Origin: Paulinella micropora
Lineage: Eukaryota; Cercozoa; Imbricatea; Euglyphida
Length of the DNA: 64,000 bases
Reading direction: 5' to 3'
Assembly: GCA_009731375.1 (NCBI GenBank)
Contig: BJOX01000105.1
Coordinates: 853,176 to 917,175 of the forward strand
Below, in pieces: positions 11,046-23,537 of the stretch. Below the pieces are notes generated by a model that was given only the letters and a program-made list of their open reading frames with translations, was not told where the DNA came from and made no database searches. The position numbers were made by a program, and so were the translations under genes. The stretch's first letter is position 1; the number at the start of each line of letters is the position of its first letter.

Positions 11046-11390
11046 GCTTAAGGAATTTGTATGTATGTATGTATGTATGTATGTATGTATGTACGTATGT
11101 AGGTGTGAACCAACTCGTTCAGTGCAGTATCGGCCTACCTTCTCTACTTGTATGTATGTATGTGTATGTATGTATGTGTATGTATGTATGTATGTATGTA
11201 TGTGTATGTATATATGCATGTATGTAGGTTCGAGCCAGCTCGTTCAGCACAGTATCGGCCTACATTACTGTACCTACACAACGACTCGTTTCTACGTTTT
11301 CAACTGGCCAAGCAGGTAGGTAGGTATGTAGGTAGGTAGGTAGGTAGGTAGGTAGATAGATAGATAGATAAATAGATAGATAGATGAGAT
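10871..11390. repeat. ATT, AT, TATG and GGTA arrays
   Basis: The 3' ATT tail of the SINE, then AT and TATG arrays. Two short complex islands with the same text (GARCCARCTCGTTCAGY at about 11106 and 11232) are embedded in the TATG repeats and form a local duplication. A GTAG/GATA array closes the region. Confidence 0.85.
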
Positions 11391-11884
11391 GTCGCAAAGG
11401 AATGTAGTCCTTGCAAAGGAACGCAGTTTCACATCAAACAATAATTTGTGTACTGTGCATGTGTCCGGGATGGGAATCACGGGTAGACTGTGTTCTGGAA
11501 AAAGAAGAGGAGGAAGGACGTTGAAGAAAAAGGCAATCTAGGAATGGAGAGTGGGAGGATAAGGAAGAAGAGAAAGAAAAGGAAGCCGTTAGTCCAAGTG
11601 TTTTGAGCACCGTAAGCTTGCGCAAGCTACAATGATGACATTGTATGAGGCCTAAACCCCCGCAGGGACCTAGCCCGGGCTATGCAACACTGGACGGCTA
11701 TGATGGAATGCAGTCACCAATACGGACTAGAGGAAGATTAGTCCAATTTTTGACTGCACAGGAGCGATAAATCGCAAAAGAGCAACGAGCTACGCAGGAG
11801 GATAGCTTGAAGCAAAGGGATTTGGATTGGGGATGGGAAAAACCCAAGGCGCGGAAACATCGATGAACAGAGAACGATACCATG
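11391..11884. other. Complex sequence without a recognised gene
   Basis: About 490 bases of non-repeat DNA between GATA arrays. Short open frames occur on both strands, but none has splice-site support or a recognisable motif. Confidence 0.5.
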
Positions 11885-11956
<72 letters not shown>

Positions 11957-11965
11957 GGATAGATG

Positions 11966-12016
<51 letters not shown>
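11885..12016. repeat. GATA array
   Basis: Near-perfect GATA tetranucleotide repeat with a few GATG units. Confidence 0.97.
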
Positions 12017-12128
12017 GTAGACGTTGCTCTACCCACAGAGAGATTCATTTCTGCAGGCTGCAGCTTTCAGCTGTCCAAATATGGCAGACTTTGAATTTTA
12101 CTAATATTTACTCATGCTTAGAGTCATT

Positions 12129-12241
12129 TTACACCACCCAGAATTCCGGGTTTCTGGTGCCACTTTCTGGGTTTGCTTCCTGAAAAGCCTGGCCTGTGGT
12201 GCCACTTTCACACCCAGAACCCGGAAATCTGGGTGGTATAG
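12129..12241. mobile_element. MITE-like element, family M1, copy 1
   Basis: About 113 bases with imperfect terminal inverted repeats: the left end TACACCACCCAGAATTCC pairs with the right end GGAAATCTGGGTGGTATA. There is a second internal inverted pair around GGGTTTCTGG/CCAGAACCC. A second copy is at 56091-56201. It is short, non-coding and palindromic-ended, hence MITE-like; the parent transposon is not in the window. Confidence 0.8.
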
Positions 12242-12351
12242 AACGGGCTTTACAATACAACTTCCTTTGCATGCTATGATTTTCCAATCAGCCCTACTCG
12301 TGGTGGCGACGTTCTTAGAATGGAGATAGTGATTGCATAGAGATCTGCTTC

Positions 12352-12527
12352 CACTTTGCTTACGCAAACACGTTTAATGATAAAAATACTTGGCAGGCCA
12401 CTCGTAGGGAGCGTAAGATGAACATGGAAGTGGTATCAAAGAGAATAAAAAAAGCTCCCATTTTGCTTTACGCAAACACTTTTAACAAAAAAATACTTAC
12501 CACTCATTAATGCGGGGGGGGGGGGGG
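12352..12527. repeat. Two copies of a TTTGCGTAAA/AATACTTGCCA short repeat
   Basis: ACGCAAACAC followed by AAAATACTTGGCA at 12352-12395, and ACGCAAACACTTTT followed by AAAATACTTACCA at 12463-12502. They belong to the dispersed family best preserved at 13744-13826. The stretch ends in a G run and a gap. Confidence 0.7.
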
Positions 12528-13016
12528 NNNNNNNNNNNNNNNNNNNNNNNNNNNNNNNNNNNNNNNNNNNNNNNNNNNNNNNNNNNNNNNNNNNNNNNNN
12601 NNNNNNNNNNNNNNNNNNNNNNNNNNNNNNNNNNNNNNNNNNNNNNNNNNNNNNNNNNNNNNNNNNNNNNNNNNNNNNNNNNNNNNNNNNNNNNNNNNNN
12701 NNNNNNNNNNNNNNNNNNNNNNNNNNNNNNNNNNNNNNNNNNNNNNNNNNNNNNNNNNNNNNNNNNNNNNNNNNNNNNNNNNNNNNNNNNNNNNNNNNNN
12801 NNNNNNNNNNNNNNNNNNNNNNNNNNNNNNNNNNNNNNNNNNNNNNNNNNNNNNNNNNNNNNNNNNNNNNNNNNNNNNNNNNNNNNNNNNNNNNNNNNNN
12901 NNNNNNNNNNNNNNNNNNNNNNNNNNNNNNNNNNNNNNNNNNNNNNNNNNNNNNNNNNNNNNNNNNNNNNNNNNNNNNNNNNNNNNNNNNNNNNNNNNNN
13001 NNNNNNNNNNNNNNNN
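12528..13016. other. Assembly gap (489 N)
   Basis: Gap flanked by a G run on the left and an A run of more than 60 bases on the right. Confidence 0.99.
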
Positions 13017-13090
<74 letters not shown>

Positions 13091-13448
13091 ACAAAAAAAA
13101 ACTAAATTGACATGTTAAGCTTAAGTTGCGTAGCTAAAAAAACTAGAAGCGATCCACACCGCCCCCCGGGCTTGCTTCAACTTCTTGCAGAGGTGACTAA
13201 GCCTTCCATCGTACACACTCTCTCTTCATCTCTATTACTTCATTTATGAAAGGCAAGCGTTGTCTTGCTTCATTTATGAAACCGATAGATGAATTGATCA
13301 TCACGATGATGAAACTACTTACATGCTTCCTTTTCAGCTCTACGAAAAGCAAGCGTTCTTCAATTATTAAAGTCGTTCAGTGGGAAAAAATGAAAACAAA
13401 ATTGACTTGAAATACGCCGCTTTCCACTTATTGCTACAAGTGGCAACT

Positions 13449-13743
13449 TGAGCATTTTTTATTAAAAGTGTTTGCGTAAAAAAAAACTTGAGAGTGGTAG
13501 AACCGTTCTGAAACCAGCGCCCGGGGGGGGGGGGGGGGGGGGGGGAGANNNNNNNNNNGCAATTATTCTATTAAAACAGTGTTTGCGTAAAATTTGACAG
13601 GCATTGAAAAACTTGTGACTCGCGGCCTTAATTAAAGTCCTACATCTTCCTAAACTTGAAATTTTACGCAAGTGAACCGGAGGCTCTTCCACTGATTCTA
13701 TCTCTTGTGCTTCCCGGGCCACTCAGGCTCTACTAGAGTCACG
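13449..13743. repeat. Further copies of the TTTGCGTAAA short repeat
   Basis: AAAGTGTTTGCGTAAAA at about 13465 and CAGTGTTTGCGTAAAA at about 13578, with a G run and a 10-N gap (13549-13558) between them. Confidence 0.7.
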
Positions 13744-13826
13744 ATGGCAAGTATTCTATTAAACTTCAACAGTGTTTGCGTAAAAAGTTTGAAAGCACTG
13801 TTTTAATACTATCAAAATACTTGCCA
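13744..13826. mobile_element. Short MITE-like palindromic element, family M2
   Basis: An 80-base unit bounded by the perfect 11-bp inverted repeat TGGCAAGTATT/AATACTTGCCA, with GTGTTTGCGTAAAA inside. Partial copies occur at about 12352, 12463, 13449, 13560, 62205 and 63245 in both orientations. Confidence 0.65.
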
Positions 13827-15260
13827 CTTCACTGTCACTTCAGTGTCATTAAACGGTATCAAGTTCAACAACTAACCGAACTCACCGTATGACTGAATCA
13901 TAATTCCAAGTTGAATCAGCCCGGGAGCCTGAGTCGGCCGCGGTCTTAAATATTCAATATTTTTTGAAGTTCTTGAATCATGGTCGCTAGCAATCACTAT
14001 ATCCGAGCCGAAATCCGACTGGATCGGAATCAGGCTGAGGCCGGAGTCGCATAGGGATGTACATGACCAAAATCGACTTCCTGGAAATTAAATCTTGAAA
14101 AGTATTTATGCCTTGCGTGCGGTGCTAAAACTAAGAGAAATAGCTATTATTGAATAGCTTCAGAGAGTGAAACTTGACTCCGGTCCGGCGGTAGGTCCAA
14201 AAAAAGTCATTTCTTGAATTTTGCTTTCACTTTCGGCCTGTGAGGATGGCAGAAACACGATCGGTATGTACGGCCGGACGGAAGCGGCCGGGAGCGGCGG
14301 TGGGCTAGCCAGATCGGCTGGGATCTGGAGAAGAGTGAAACACTAATTTCAAGTCAATGCAGCATTTCTGTGTGGTGAGCGGGCCTTGTTTTGGGCAAGT
14401 TTAGGGTCTGAAAGAGCGATTTTTCAATTTTTAGATCGTGAGATGAAGCTGTTGAGGAGTTGTCATGAGGATATTGAAAGTATTTATCAAAGCGCAAGTA
14501 TCAAGGCTTTAATATCTTACTAAATACAGATAGCTGAGCGGCAATTTACTACTTTTCTGGCTGATTGAAAATGTAACGGTCATATTTCAAAATCATGCTT
14601 CAAGCAGCGGCCCTCTTGATCAACGCTCTGCTGTCTCATGAGTGAATTGCTGCTAAAAACACAGACTAGGGCAATGGATAAAGCTGGAAAAGCAAGCGCA
14701 GCTATATAAAAAGTCAGCAAGACTATCCTGTGGCACTTGACTTGAGGTGGCTCAGCCTAGCAAAAATAGTGAATTTCCTACCCGAAAGACAAGGACGTCA
14801 GTAACCTATCACAGCAAGGCCGAACCACAAATACATCGAAATCAATTACAAAAAGATGTTTAAAGGTGATACAGAAAGCCATGGGTTGGTATGAGGTGGT
14901 TATGTAAGATGTTTTTCAACAGCATGAAAGAGATCTTAAGGAGATTTTTTCCCAAGAGCAGTCTCAGTTAATTTCGGAATATTTGATCATTGCGATGTCA
15001 TTCGGTGGTTTGAAAACGCTCTAAAACAAGCAGAAAACATAACATTGATTATGCTACTTATAAATCAGGCTCTTGGAACACAGCAAAAGCTTTTCCCTTG
15101 GTTCCCACATGATAGTCAATCTTGGAATAAATTACGTGGAGGGCTCAAAACTAAAACCGATGCTGACAGTATTATCTGCCAAAATTTGGTATTATTCCGT
15201 AAGGTTAAGCATAAACCCGACGATTGATATATGTTTAACATGATATTGAAGCAATGAGAA
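13827..15260. other. Longest host stretch free of microsatellites; no gene recognised
   Basis: About 1.4 kb of complex DNA. The longest frame is 60 residues (15045-15227, plus) and shows no known motif. Short GC-rich bits such as GGCTGAGGCCGGAGTCGC at about 14033 suggest old transposon remnants, but nothing can be classified. Confidence 0.5.
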
Positions 15261-15276
15261 GTCTTTCTTGGAAGCT

Positions 15277-15660
15277 GGAGGCCGTCGGAATCGGGAAAAA
15301 TCCCGAAATTCCTTCGAAAATCCTAAAGGAATCCCAGAGTCCCGGACCAACCCAGACCTCACCAATCACTACAAACTCGTGCCGCTTGCGGAGCCGCACT
15401 GCAACTCAGCTCAAAAAGAAAGAATTGTTGAGAAATCATAACATGGGAGGCTGTCGGACTTGGGAAAATAATCTAAAATTCTTGCAACCCTAGTGGCAAA
15501 GCATCAAGAACCGGAACGGCCCCGACCACACCAAGCGCTACAAGCGTGAACTTCCTGCTCGCCTTGGGCGATAAAGCAAGAATACAGAACGAATCGATAA
15601 GAATATATGACCTGGAAGGCACTCCGACTTGCGGAATAGCGTAAAAGAACAGTAGCACAC
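15277..15660. repeat. Diverged tandem repeat of about 168 bp
   Basis: Related starts occur at 15277 (GGAGGCCGTCGGA), 15446 (GGAGGCTGTCGGA) and 15613 (GGAAGGCACTCCGA), about 168 bases apart. Within the first two units a matching CGGACC../CCGACCACACCA stretch is similarly spaced. The copies are strongly diverged, so this is an old duplication array. Confidence 0.6.
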
Positions 15661-17260
<1,600 letters not shown>

Positions 17261-17584
17261 CTAACAAAGCAACGTGGGCTTAGCAGAGATCCCCCTATCA
17301 ACACCATCCGATATTGCCATGCAAAGACAGCAACTACACTGCCGAAACAAGTCGAACTATTCAGGTCGAGATGGAAATAGCTGCTTACTACCTGGGAAAT
17401 CGAATGCTGTCTTTAGAAGCTCCCAGACTTGCTCTATTCTTGTCGGTTTGGTTTGTTAAGGTCACTGCTCTGACGTTGGGCCAAATCTTTCCTGACTTGT
17501 GTCCTTATCAGAACCTTATTTCCCAGGACAAAACTGTGGTATCGTTTCCTATTGTCGGACGAGGCGTTCTCTTAATTCTCCTCC
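17261..17584. other. Host flank left of the integrated element
   Basis: About 320 bases of complex host DNA. A plus frame (17314 onward, starting MPCKDSNYTAET) stays open into the element's terminal repeat, but it has no recognisable motif. Whether the element interrupted a host gene cannot be told. Confidence 0.4.
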
Positions 17585-17590
17585 CAAGGA
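17585..17590. other. Target-site duplication, left copy (CAAGGA)
   Basis: Matches CAAGGC at 35850-35855 in five of six bases, directly outside the terminal inverted repeats. Polinton-type elements usually make 5-6 bp duplications. Confidence 0.75.
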
Positions 17591-17880
17591 ACTACTATAG
17601 GTATTTCTATAGCACACTTATCTTTTTTTACAAAATAAGGCTATTTTTATATAAATTAGTCTTACTATTAATTTCAATAAAAATATACATGATTTTATCC
17701 AAATTCAATATTCCATTAATTAAGCATTAAATAGTCTATATTTGAATTTCTCTCAAACTCTTAAAAAAAGATTACTTATCTATCTTTTTCCAAATAAACA
17801 CTAAGAGACATCAAAACCTGTTTCTTGGTTTTTTCTGCTGTGCTGAACTTAGTTATCTTTTTTGAAAATATTAAAAAGTC
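17591..17880 (+). repeat. Left terminal inverted repeat of the PLV
   Basis: Begins ACTACTATAGGTATT and ends TTAAAAAGTC. It is the reverse complement of 35561-35849, with about 12 substitutions and one 1-base indel by my count (roughly 95% identity). TIRs of this size hold the ends recognised by the integrase and, by analogy with other protein-primed systems, probably the replication origins. Confidence 0.93.
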
Positions 17881-17945
17881 CTCCCTATTGCGAGTGCGAT
17901 TAATTAATTTTTTCCATAAAATTTTTTACCAGTCTATATAGAACA

Positions 17946-18243
17946 ATGACCACCCTCGCCAGACTATCTGAAAAATTTAGACAACTTTCACTTGAGAAGA
18001 ATAAGGAATTATTTTCAGTAAGAGATGTACAACAGATAATCGATTATGAAATTAATGCAATTGAAAAAAGTAGAGAATGAAAGCCAAAGGATATTTTTCC
18101 GTTCGAAATATCGCGGGAAGAAGGTTTCAGACATCGCTTTAATTGATAAGCCATATCTTGAATGGGTTCAAAAGCAACCTTGGTTTGATAAATTTACAGA
18201 CATTAAAAATGAAGTAAAAAAATATATATCTAATAAAAATTAA
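17946..18243 (+). CDS. Small protein with an ExoX-C/DUF3820-like motif (frameshifted)
   Basis: ATG at 17946 opens a frame (MTTLARLSEKFRQLSLEK) that stops at 18079. The overlapping +1 frame continues to 18243 with YRGKKVSDIALIDKPYLEW. That 'G-K-x-x-x-x-I-A-x-x-x-P-x-Y-L-x-W' pattern resembles the small domain found at the C-terminus of exonuclease-X-like proteins and in DUF3820 proteins, often in phage and virus genomes. I infer one gene of about 98 residues broken by a frameshift between 18046 and 18079. The start is preceded by TATATAGAACA, the same TATA-like context seen at other starts in the element. Function is unknown; a nucleic-acid-related role is a guess from the domain. Confidence 0.6.
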
Positions 18244-18268
18244 TATTAATATTATATATATACAAACA

Positions 18269-18752
18269 ATGACTGACCTGAACACCAAGCAAGACTACTT
18301 AAACGAAATTGAAAAATGGAGCATTGACAGCGAAATTAAAAAAGCCCACGATTAAATGGACTAAAGCTTACATTGTTTCTTTCTATGAGCAATACAAGCC
18401 GAGAGATGACAACGTAAAAGTAGTTATTCCATTGGAGACCATAACGGACAACTCCAACGTAGTTGAAGATGCGACCTTTACTGCTCGAAAGAGCGTAAGC
18501 AATATCGAAGATATTGTCAGTCAGCAAGAAGAAAACACACCTTTTAAGACAACTGATTTAAAAGAGAATGGAATTACCGAAATAAAGGCTAATGTTGGTG
18601 AAGAGATAGCAAATGCTACCGCCCTAGGTGATACAGCGAATGCTACAGACGAAGGATGTATAGCAAAGAATGCGAGCGAAGCCACTTGTGCGAGCGATGT
18701 TATTCGTGTTGTAAAAGGTAATGTACAAAAAATAATACAAAAAAAAAAGTAA
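18269..18752 (+). CDS. Hypothetical PLV protein (frameshifted)
   Basis: ATG at 18269 follows ATATATACAAACA. The frame begins MTDLNTKQDYLNEIEKW and stops after 28 codons. A shifted frame takes over near 18320-18345, containing IKWTKAYIVSFYEQYKP, then an Asp/Glu/Thr/Ala-rich middle and a basic K-rich end. The C-terminal half is low in hydrophobics and is probably disordered. I recognise no family. It lies 26 bp downstream of the ExoX-C-like gene in the same direction and converges with the next gene (38 bp between the stops). Confidence 0.55.
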
Positions 18753-18789
18753 AGTAAAAATACTACTGATTAGTTCTTTTTTTGCTTTA

Positions 18790-19847
18790 TTAATCTTCTA
18801 TAAAATTAGCAATAACATTAATATTATTACCAGCACCTGCCGATACAGCCTTTTGTGTGAATGTCAAAACATCATTCGGTGTTAATTGAATATCGTAGGT
18901 TCTGAGATTAATCTGTTGTGTTGATGCCCCATTTACATAAAGTTTAAAAATCGTTGTTCCATTCGCTACAGCGCTTGCTTTAGTATCTATATCTACAATT
19001 GATGTTTTGGTATCCACATCAACAAAACCAGCCCCAGTCAATGTTCCATTCAATATCATTTTTACAATATTCGCTTTTGTATCTTCATTCGTAATACTTA
19101 TTAATGAAGGAAAGACATTTGAATAATTGGTAATGTTAGCACCGCCCGCATCATATTTTGCTTCAAAGTTATTCCTGATACTTAAAATAGTGCTTTCGGT
19201 AGTGTTTGTTTTTTCGTCTCCTTCCGCCGTATTTGTAATTTTCAATAGAAAACTTAATATCACCAAAACCTAAGAATTGAAATTGAATTTGAAATACGTT
19301 TCCCTTACTCCAATCCATTAGTGACATATCTCTAGTGCAATCGCACGGGTCGTCCCAGTCTTCTTGCTGAATAAAATTATCATCTCCTGCTATTGAAGGA
19401 AGAACGTGCATTTCAGCAAAATTATCAATTAAAAAATAGAATCCGTTGTTGATATCAATTTCTCCTATTCTAATAAATGATTGATAATTTTCTGTTTCAT
19501 CTGTACCCCATAAGGCAGTAAAGCGACACATAATTCCCGTACCTGTTCTGTATTTTATTCTTTTCTTACTTACCATTATTCCTTCTGATATATCATCAGC
19601 AGTTGTTGTCATTTCAGCCATATTATTGTTAAATGAAACGGTCGCTTTTGTTTCTTTTTTTTGTCTATACCCTTGTATTAATGGTATATGGGAAAATTTC
19701 TTGTAATACTGACGTTAATTGAGCAGTCGTTGTTTTTCCGAAGGCAGTCTTCATATTATTGGTTTCAACTTGCCCATCATATCCAACTTTGACATTTATA
19801 AACTTTCCGTTGGGATTTTCAGCGATCAAATTTCTATGGTGAGACAT
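18790..19847 (-). CDS. Putative PLV virion structural protein (two frameshifts)
   Basis: Reads leftward from ATG at 19845-19847 (MSHHRNLIAENPNGKF), preceded by CATATATACT. It continues in a second frame from about 19660 (with MCRFTALWGTDETENYQSF and WDDPCDCTRDMSLMDW), and in a third from about 19250 to the stop at 18790. The parts make a protein of about 350 residues with a beta-rich, Asn/Thr-rich C-terminus typical of virion proteins. It sits immediately downstream of the major capsid gene in the same direction, which supports a virion role. The family assignment is inference from position and composition; I do not recognise a named domain. Confidence 0.6.
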
Positions 19848-19909
19848 AGTATATATGAAACAAAAAATAATTTTCTTTTTTATTTTTTATTTTTATTTAT
19901 TTTTCTTTT

Positions 19910-21457
19910 CTAACTCATCAAGATTTCAATTCCCTTAACAACAATAGTCCTCTGAAGAATAGCATACGTATAATAATTCAATTGCACCGCACCCTCCGCA
20001 CTCCATTCATGCCGCCGTTCGGTGTCCAATGATAGCCCAGCCACTTCATATCACTCTTCTTCTCTCTTGTCATAAAGTGGGCGGTTGTGGTCCCAGAAAT
20101 CAACGTGGAACCAGTTATATTTATACACATTAGAGTTCAAAACGGCAGAGCCCTTAATTCTTTCCTTCAAAAGCATATAGTCTTCATCGCGAGAGCAAGT
20201 GATATCAAACTGCTTAATTCTATTACTATCCAAAGTAGTATAATAAGAAGTAATCTTAGCATGTGCTTGGTTATCGCAATCAAATGCTGTATTCGAACTT
20301 TCGGTATTATTAAACCCGCTAGTGTAAGTTCTGCGAATTCTCTCACCCTGTGAGCGGTTCATCTTCAAAACAAATGACTGAGTGCCGGCTGCGACATTAG
20401 TTTTCCAAGAGATAGGGTATTCAGTCTTAAACGAAAAGCTTTTACCAGCAATGTTTTGTTGAACACCCAAGATAACATTCGGATCAGTTTCAACAGCAAG
20501 AAATAAGTTAAGATTAGTAACCTCTGCGGGCTGTGCGGTGGCAGTCGCACCTGCTGCAACACTCTTAGCATCAGTTCCATAAAAAATGATTTCGTTTGTT
20601 CCCTCCCACACAATTTTTAAATCAAGAATTTCATTAAAACCAATAGCTTTATCACTTTAAAAAATAGTTCCGAAAGGCATACCGAGAGGTAAAGACACAT
20701 TGATTACTGGTGAATTTCCAGTATTGACTGCTGGTGCAATTACTGCTGCAGGGTCTTGACCAATACTTCCACCCTCAGAATACTTAACCTCCTCATAAGC
20801 AACATTAACAACAGATGCAACACCAGTTCCATTAGCGACGAGCAAATCATTATGACGACGAGCATTCATAGATGGCGGAGATCTTGCTCCCGCGATAGCA
20901 TTACTGTATAAATTAAGCACGCATCGCAATTGAGCCTGATCTCCAAAATTTGCTACGGTAGCAACACTTGCTTGTTGGCCAGCATGCACGTTAGCATTAA
21001 AGCCAATTGTAGCACGTCCATCAGCATTACACTTTTGAAGCATGGCCCCATAACCAGACCCAGCCCCGTGGTTATCCAAAGCCATAAATCTATCGTAAGA
21101 AATCTCATGCTTCCAAATCATCTTAGTGTAATTTCCCACGCGTTGAAGATTACACAGATACTGACCGCTTCGGCTTCGCAGTTCAATTGTCTTAATCATT
21201 GACAGGCAGTCCATAGCAATTCTGTTATTTAATATAATTACCAATTCCGCCAGAAGTTGGTGTGTAGGTAAATCGCAACACAGACCTAGCAAGGTTCAAA
21301 GGGCTAGTAGGAATTTCAAAAGTTGATTCAATTCCTCCTACACTTGTAATTGGCAAGTCACAAGACTTTCGCGGGCAGTACGTTTATTAAGAGAATACTT
21401 TCCGCGAATGAGTTCGCTTTGGCTATGAGTAAGTTCTCCTCCGTATTGGACAAGCAT
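19910..21457 (-). CDS. MCP: Major capsid protein, double jelly-roll type (disrupted)
   Basis: Starts at ATG 21455-21457 (MLVQYGGELTHSQSELIRG) and ends with TAG at 19910-19912 after LNYYTYAILQRTIVVKGIEI, which gives about 515 residues. That is the usual size for PLV double jelly-roll capsid proteins, which form the trimeric hexons of the icosahedral shell. Other family-like stretches are ALDNHGAGSGYGAMLQ and, near the C-terminus, RIKQFDITCSRDEDY and YNWFHVDFWDH. The gene lies between the minor capsid and the structural protein, as in other PLVs. Disruptions: frame changes near 21370, 21240 and 20640, plus an in-frame TGA at 20051-20053 that is followed in the same frame by the conserved C-terminus. 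The call rests on position, length and the C-terminal pattern. Confidence 0.82.
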
Positions 21458-21536
21458 TTTTGTTTTGTTTTTGAAGTGGTGTAAGTTGATTAATACACGA
21501 AATATATTTATAGAAAAAAAATAATTCTAGAATTAA

Positions 21537-22321
21537 TTATCTAGCCTTCAACAAATTGAAGAATGAATTAAATAAACTAAAATAATTTGTTTCACGATAA
21601 ACCACTAATGTCATAACTATTCCCAAACCATTAAGATTAATTGCTTGGTCGTTTTCGTCCGTCAAGTAAAACCTGAATACATTGTTTGAATTAGCGGACA
21701 ATGTTTTCCCGTATTCACTACCAGAGCCGTCATAAATTACAGATCCAAAAGGAATTTCGTTGGCTGTGTATATTTCTTGTAGCACGTGATTATCTCCTTC
21801 ATTCACTAAGTCCGATTGAAGATACAGAGTTTTTTCACCAGTTACAATAATTACATTTGGCGATTTAATAAAATCATTAGCAAAGAAATATGTTGAATTT
21901 CTATCAAAACCCATTACTTCGTGAATACGTGTATTAGCATCAAATATAAACCGCGGTTGAATTCCTTTATTCTCAAACACACTATGTTGGTATTGTTGCT
22001 TGAGACAACATAAGTATAATTATTTGGGCTGTCTGCGGTTAGCACCTCTGCCAGTTTATTTTTTAGATTGTTCATTGTGTAGTTGCACTCAGATATAGTA
22101 ATTAAAGCCTCATACCCGTCTTCGGATAATGTAAAAGTATTGTGAGGACTGGCGACGGAGTAATACGACTTCGGAATGTAAATGTGTAATATTTTACAAT
22201 GTGTAGGATTGTCTAGCCCCTTCATATTGACTTCGTGTGTAAAGTCGCTGTCTGTGCCTGTTATCCTATTTTTACTATTAATGTAATAGATACTACTTGA
22301 CCTACCCCCTTTGTAATCCAT
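21537..22321 (-). CDS. mCP: Minor capsid (penton) protein, single jelly roll (frameshifted)
   Basis: ATG at 22319-22321 follows AATATACA. The protein begins MDYKGGRSSSIYYINSKNRI and includes ILHIYIPKSYYSV. After a frame change near 21950-21980 it continues with HEVMGFDRNS and ends with an INLNGLGIVMTLVVY stretch. 'YYINSxNRIxGTDSDF', 'IPKSYY' and 'MGFD' are hallmarks of the minor capsid (penton) proteins of PLVs and virophages. The length is about 260 residues, normal for the family. It forms the vertices of the capsid together with the major protein. It lies between the ATPase and MCP genes, the standard PLV morphogenesis order, and is read in the same direction as MCP. Confidence 0.9.
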
Positions 22322-22360
22322 TGTATATTATTAAAGATAAATATTTTTTACAAAAAGGTG

Positions 22361-23035
22361 TCAAATCCATACCCATTCTGTGCTTTTAATTTTTCCGCTT
22401 CTTCTTCTTTTAGGTCTGTGAAACCACTGGTAATCAACACTTGAAACATACAGAAAATTAAATCTCTCATTTGTTGCTTCGTGATATTTTAGAAGAAAAT
22501 AATCAAAGTCAAAAGATAAGTCTAAGTGTTTATACACAAGTTCCATTTTGTCCTGAGACTGGGCCGGAAAGATTAATAAATAATCTAACTGCTTAATTGC
22601 TTCTGGCCGTAGTTCGTTCAAATACTGGCTTGACATAATCACCTTACTTTTATAGTGTTCTTTTTTAACAAATCGCTTACGGACTTATCTCTTAATCCGC
22701 TTCCTAAATCGTCCAAAACGAAAACAACCTCTGGTGAAATATACTTACTAGGCCTCTCTTTCTTCTCACCGCCTTCTTCCTTTTTCTTTTCTTTTCCGAA
22801 ATAAAGAAATTGTAGCTTTTATATTTCTTTTTTGTCCTGTTTTACTTCTCCTTCGTGTTGCTCGCCCTGTCTGTTTAATTTATCTACTCATAGTCTATCA
22901 CATTAACACCATCTGATTTAAGAAAGGTATATATTGCCATTGGGTTTCCCCTGTTCTTAAAGTGCTTTACAATTGCTTTATAAATAAAGTCCTTGTGAAT
23001 TGTTGAAGCGATAATGAGTATCGCGAGTAAAAGTC
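22361..23035 (-). CDS. Packaging ATPase, Walker B and C-terminal part (separated by inversion)
   Basis: Read leftward. Near 22990 is ASTIHKDFIYKAIVKHFKNR, then a K/E-rich linker. Near 22700-22740 is PEVVFVLDDLGSGLRDKSV, the Walker B strand with its DD pair, and from 22642 MSSQYLNELRPEAIKQLDYL, matching the sensor/C-terminal helices. These are characteristic of the FtsK/HerA-type genome-packaging ATPases (A32-like) of PLVs and virophages, which pump DNA into preformed capsids. The Walker A part is missing here and is found on the opposite strand at 23538-23720. At least two small frame changes also occur (near 22645 and 22810-22890). It lies 40 bp upstream of the minor capsid gene. Confidence 0.87.
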
Positions 23036-23249
23036 GCAGGCAGTCCGACCTAACACAGACCACATAACAAGAATATTAAAATTATTTTTTTAATATATTA
23101 TATATTATATGAAAAAAATCACAAGTGATTTTTTGTTATATAACATAATTTTCAATTATTTATATATATTATGTCGGAGCACCAATATCAGCGGATTATT
23201 TTCTGAGTAATATTTTGTGGGAAGCAAAACATTTATTAAAAATATTCAA

Positions 23250-23527
23250 ATGTCATTCACACCAACCAAAATGAATGCTAAGTTTATTCATTATACGAAC
23301 GACCAGACGGAAACCAAAACCAGAATTCTTTATATGGACAGAATTGGAATTATTGGCACATTGCAGATAGTAATATAGCAAACATTTCAAACCTCAGTTA
23401 TAATTTGGGTGTCGTTGGATGGTCGGACGGGCAATATACATTTAAAGTCCTTGAAACTGACAGCGGAAATATTGACACAGGAAATTTAGCGGGAAGAATT
23501 GTTGTTTGTTTGGAATTTCTTGCATAG
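23250..23527 (+). CDS. Small hypothetical PLV protein (frameshifted)
   Basis: ATG at 23250 opens MSFTPTKMNAKFIHYTNDQ. A frame change near 23335-23345 leads to a second part (IANISNLSYNLGVVGWSDG) ending at TAG 23525-23527, about 92 residues in all. I do not recognise it. It lies inside the inferred inverted segment, so its ancestral direction was probably leftward like its neighbours. It ends 10 bp before the ATPase N-terminal fragment. Confidence 0.5.
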
Positions 23528-23537
23528 AATATACACG

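Noticed and set aside
17314-17730. Host gene running into the left TIR
   Set aside because: The open frame continues into TIR sequence that is part of the element, and nothing in the right flank continues it.
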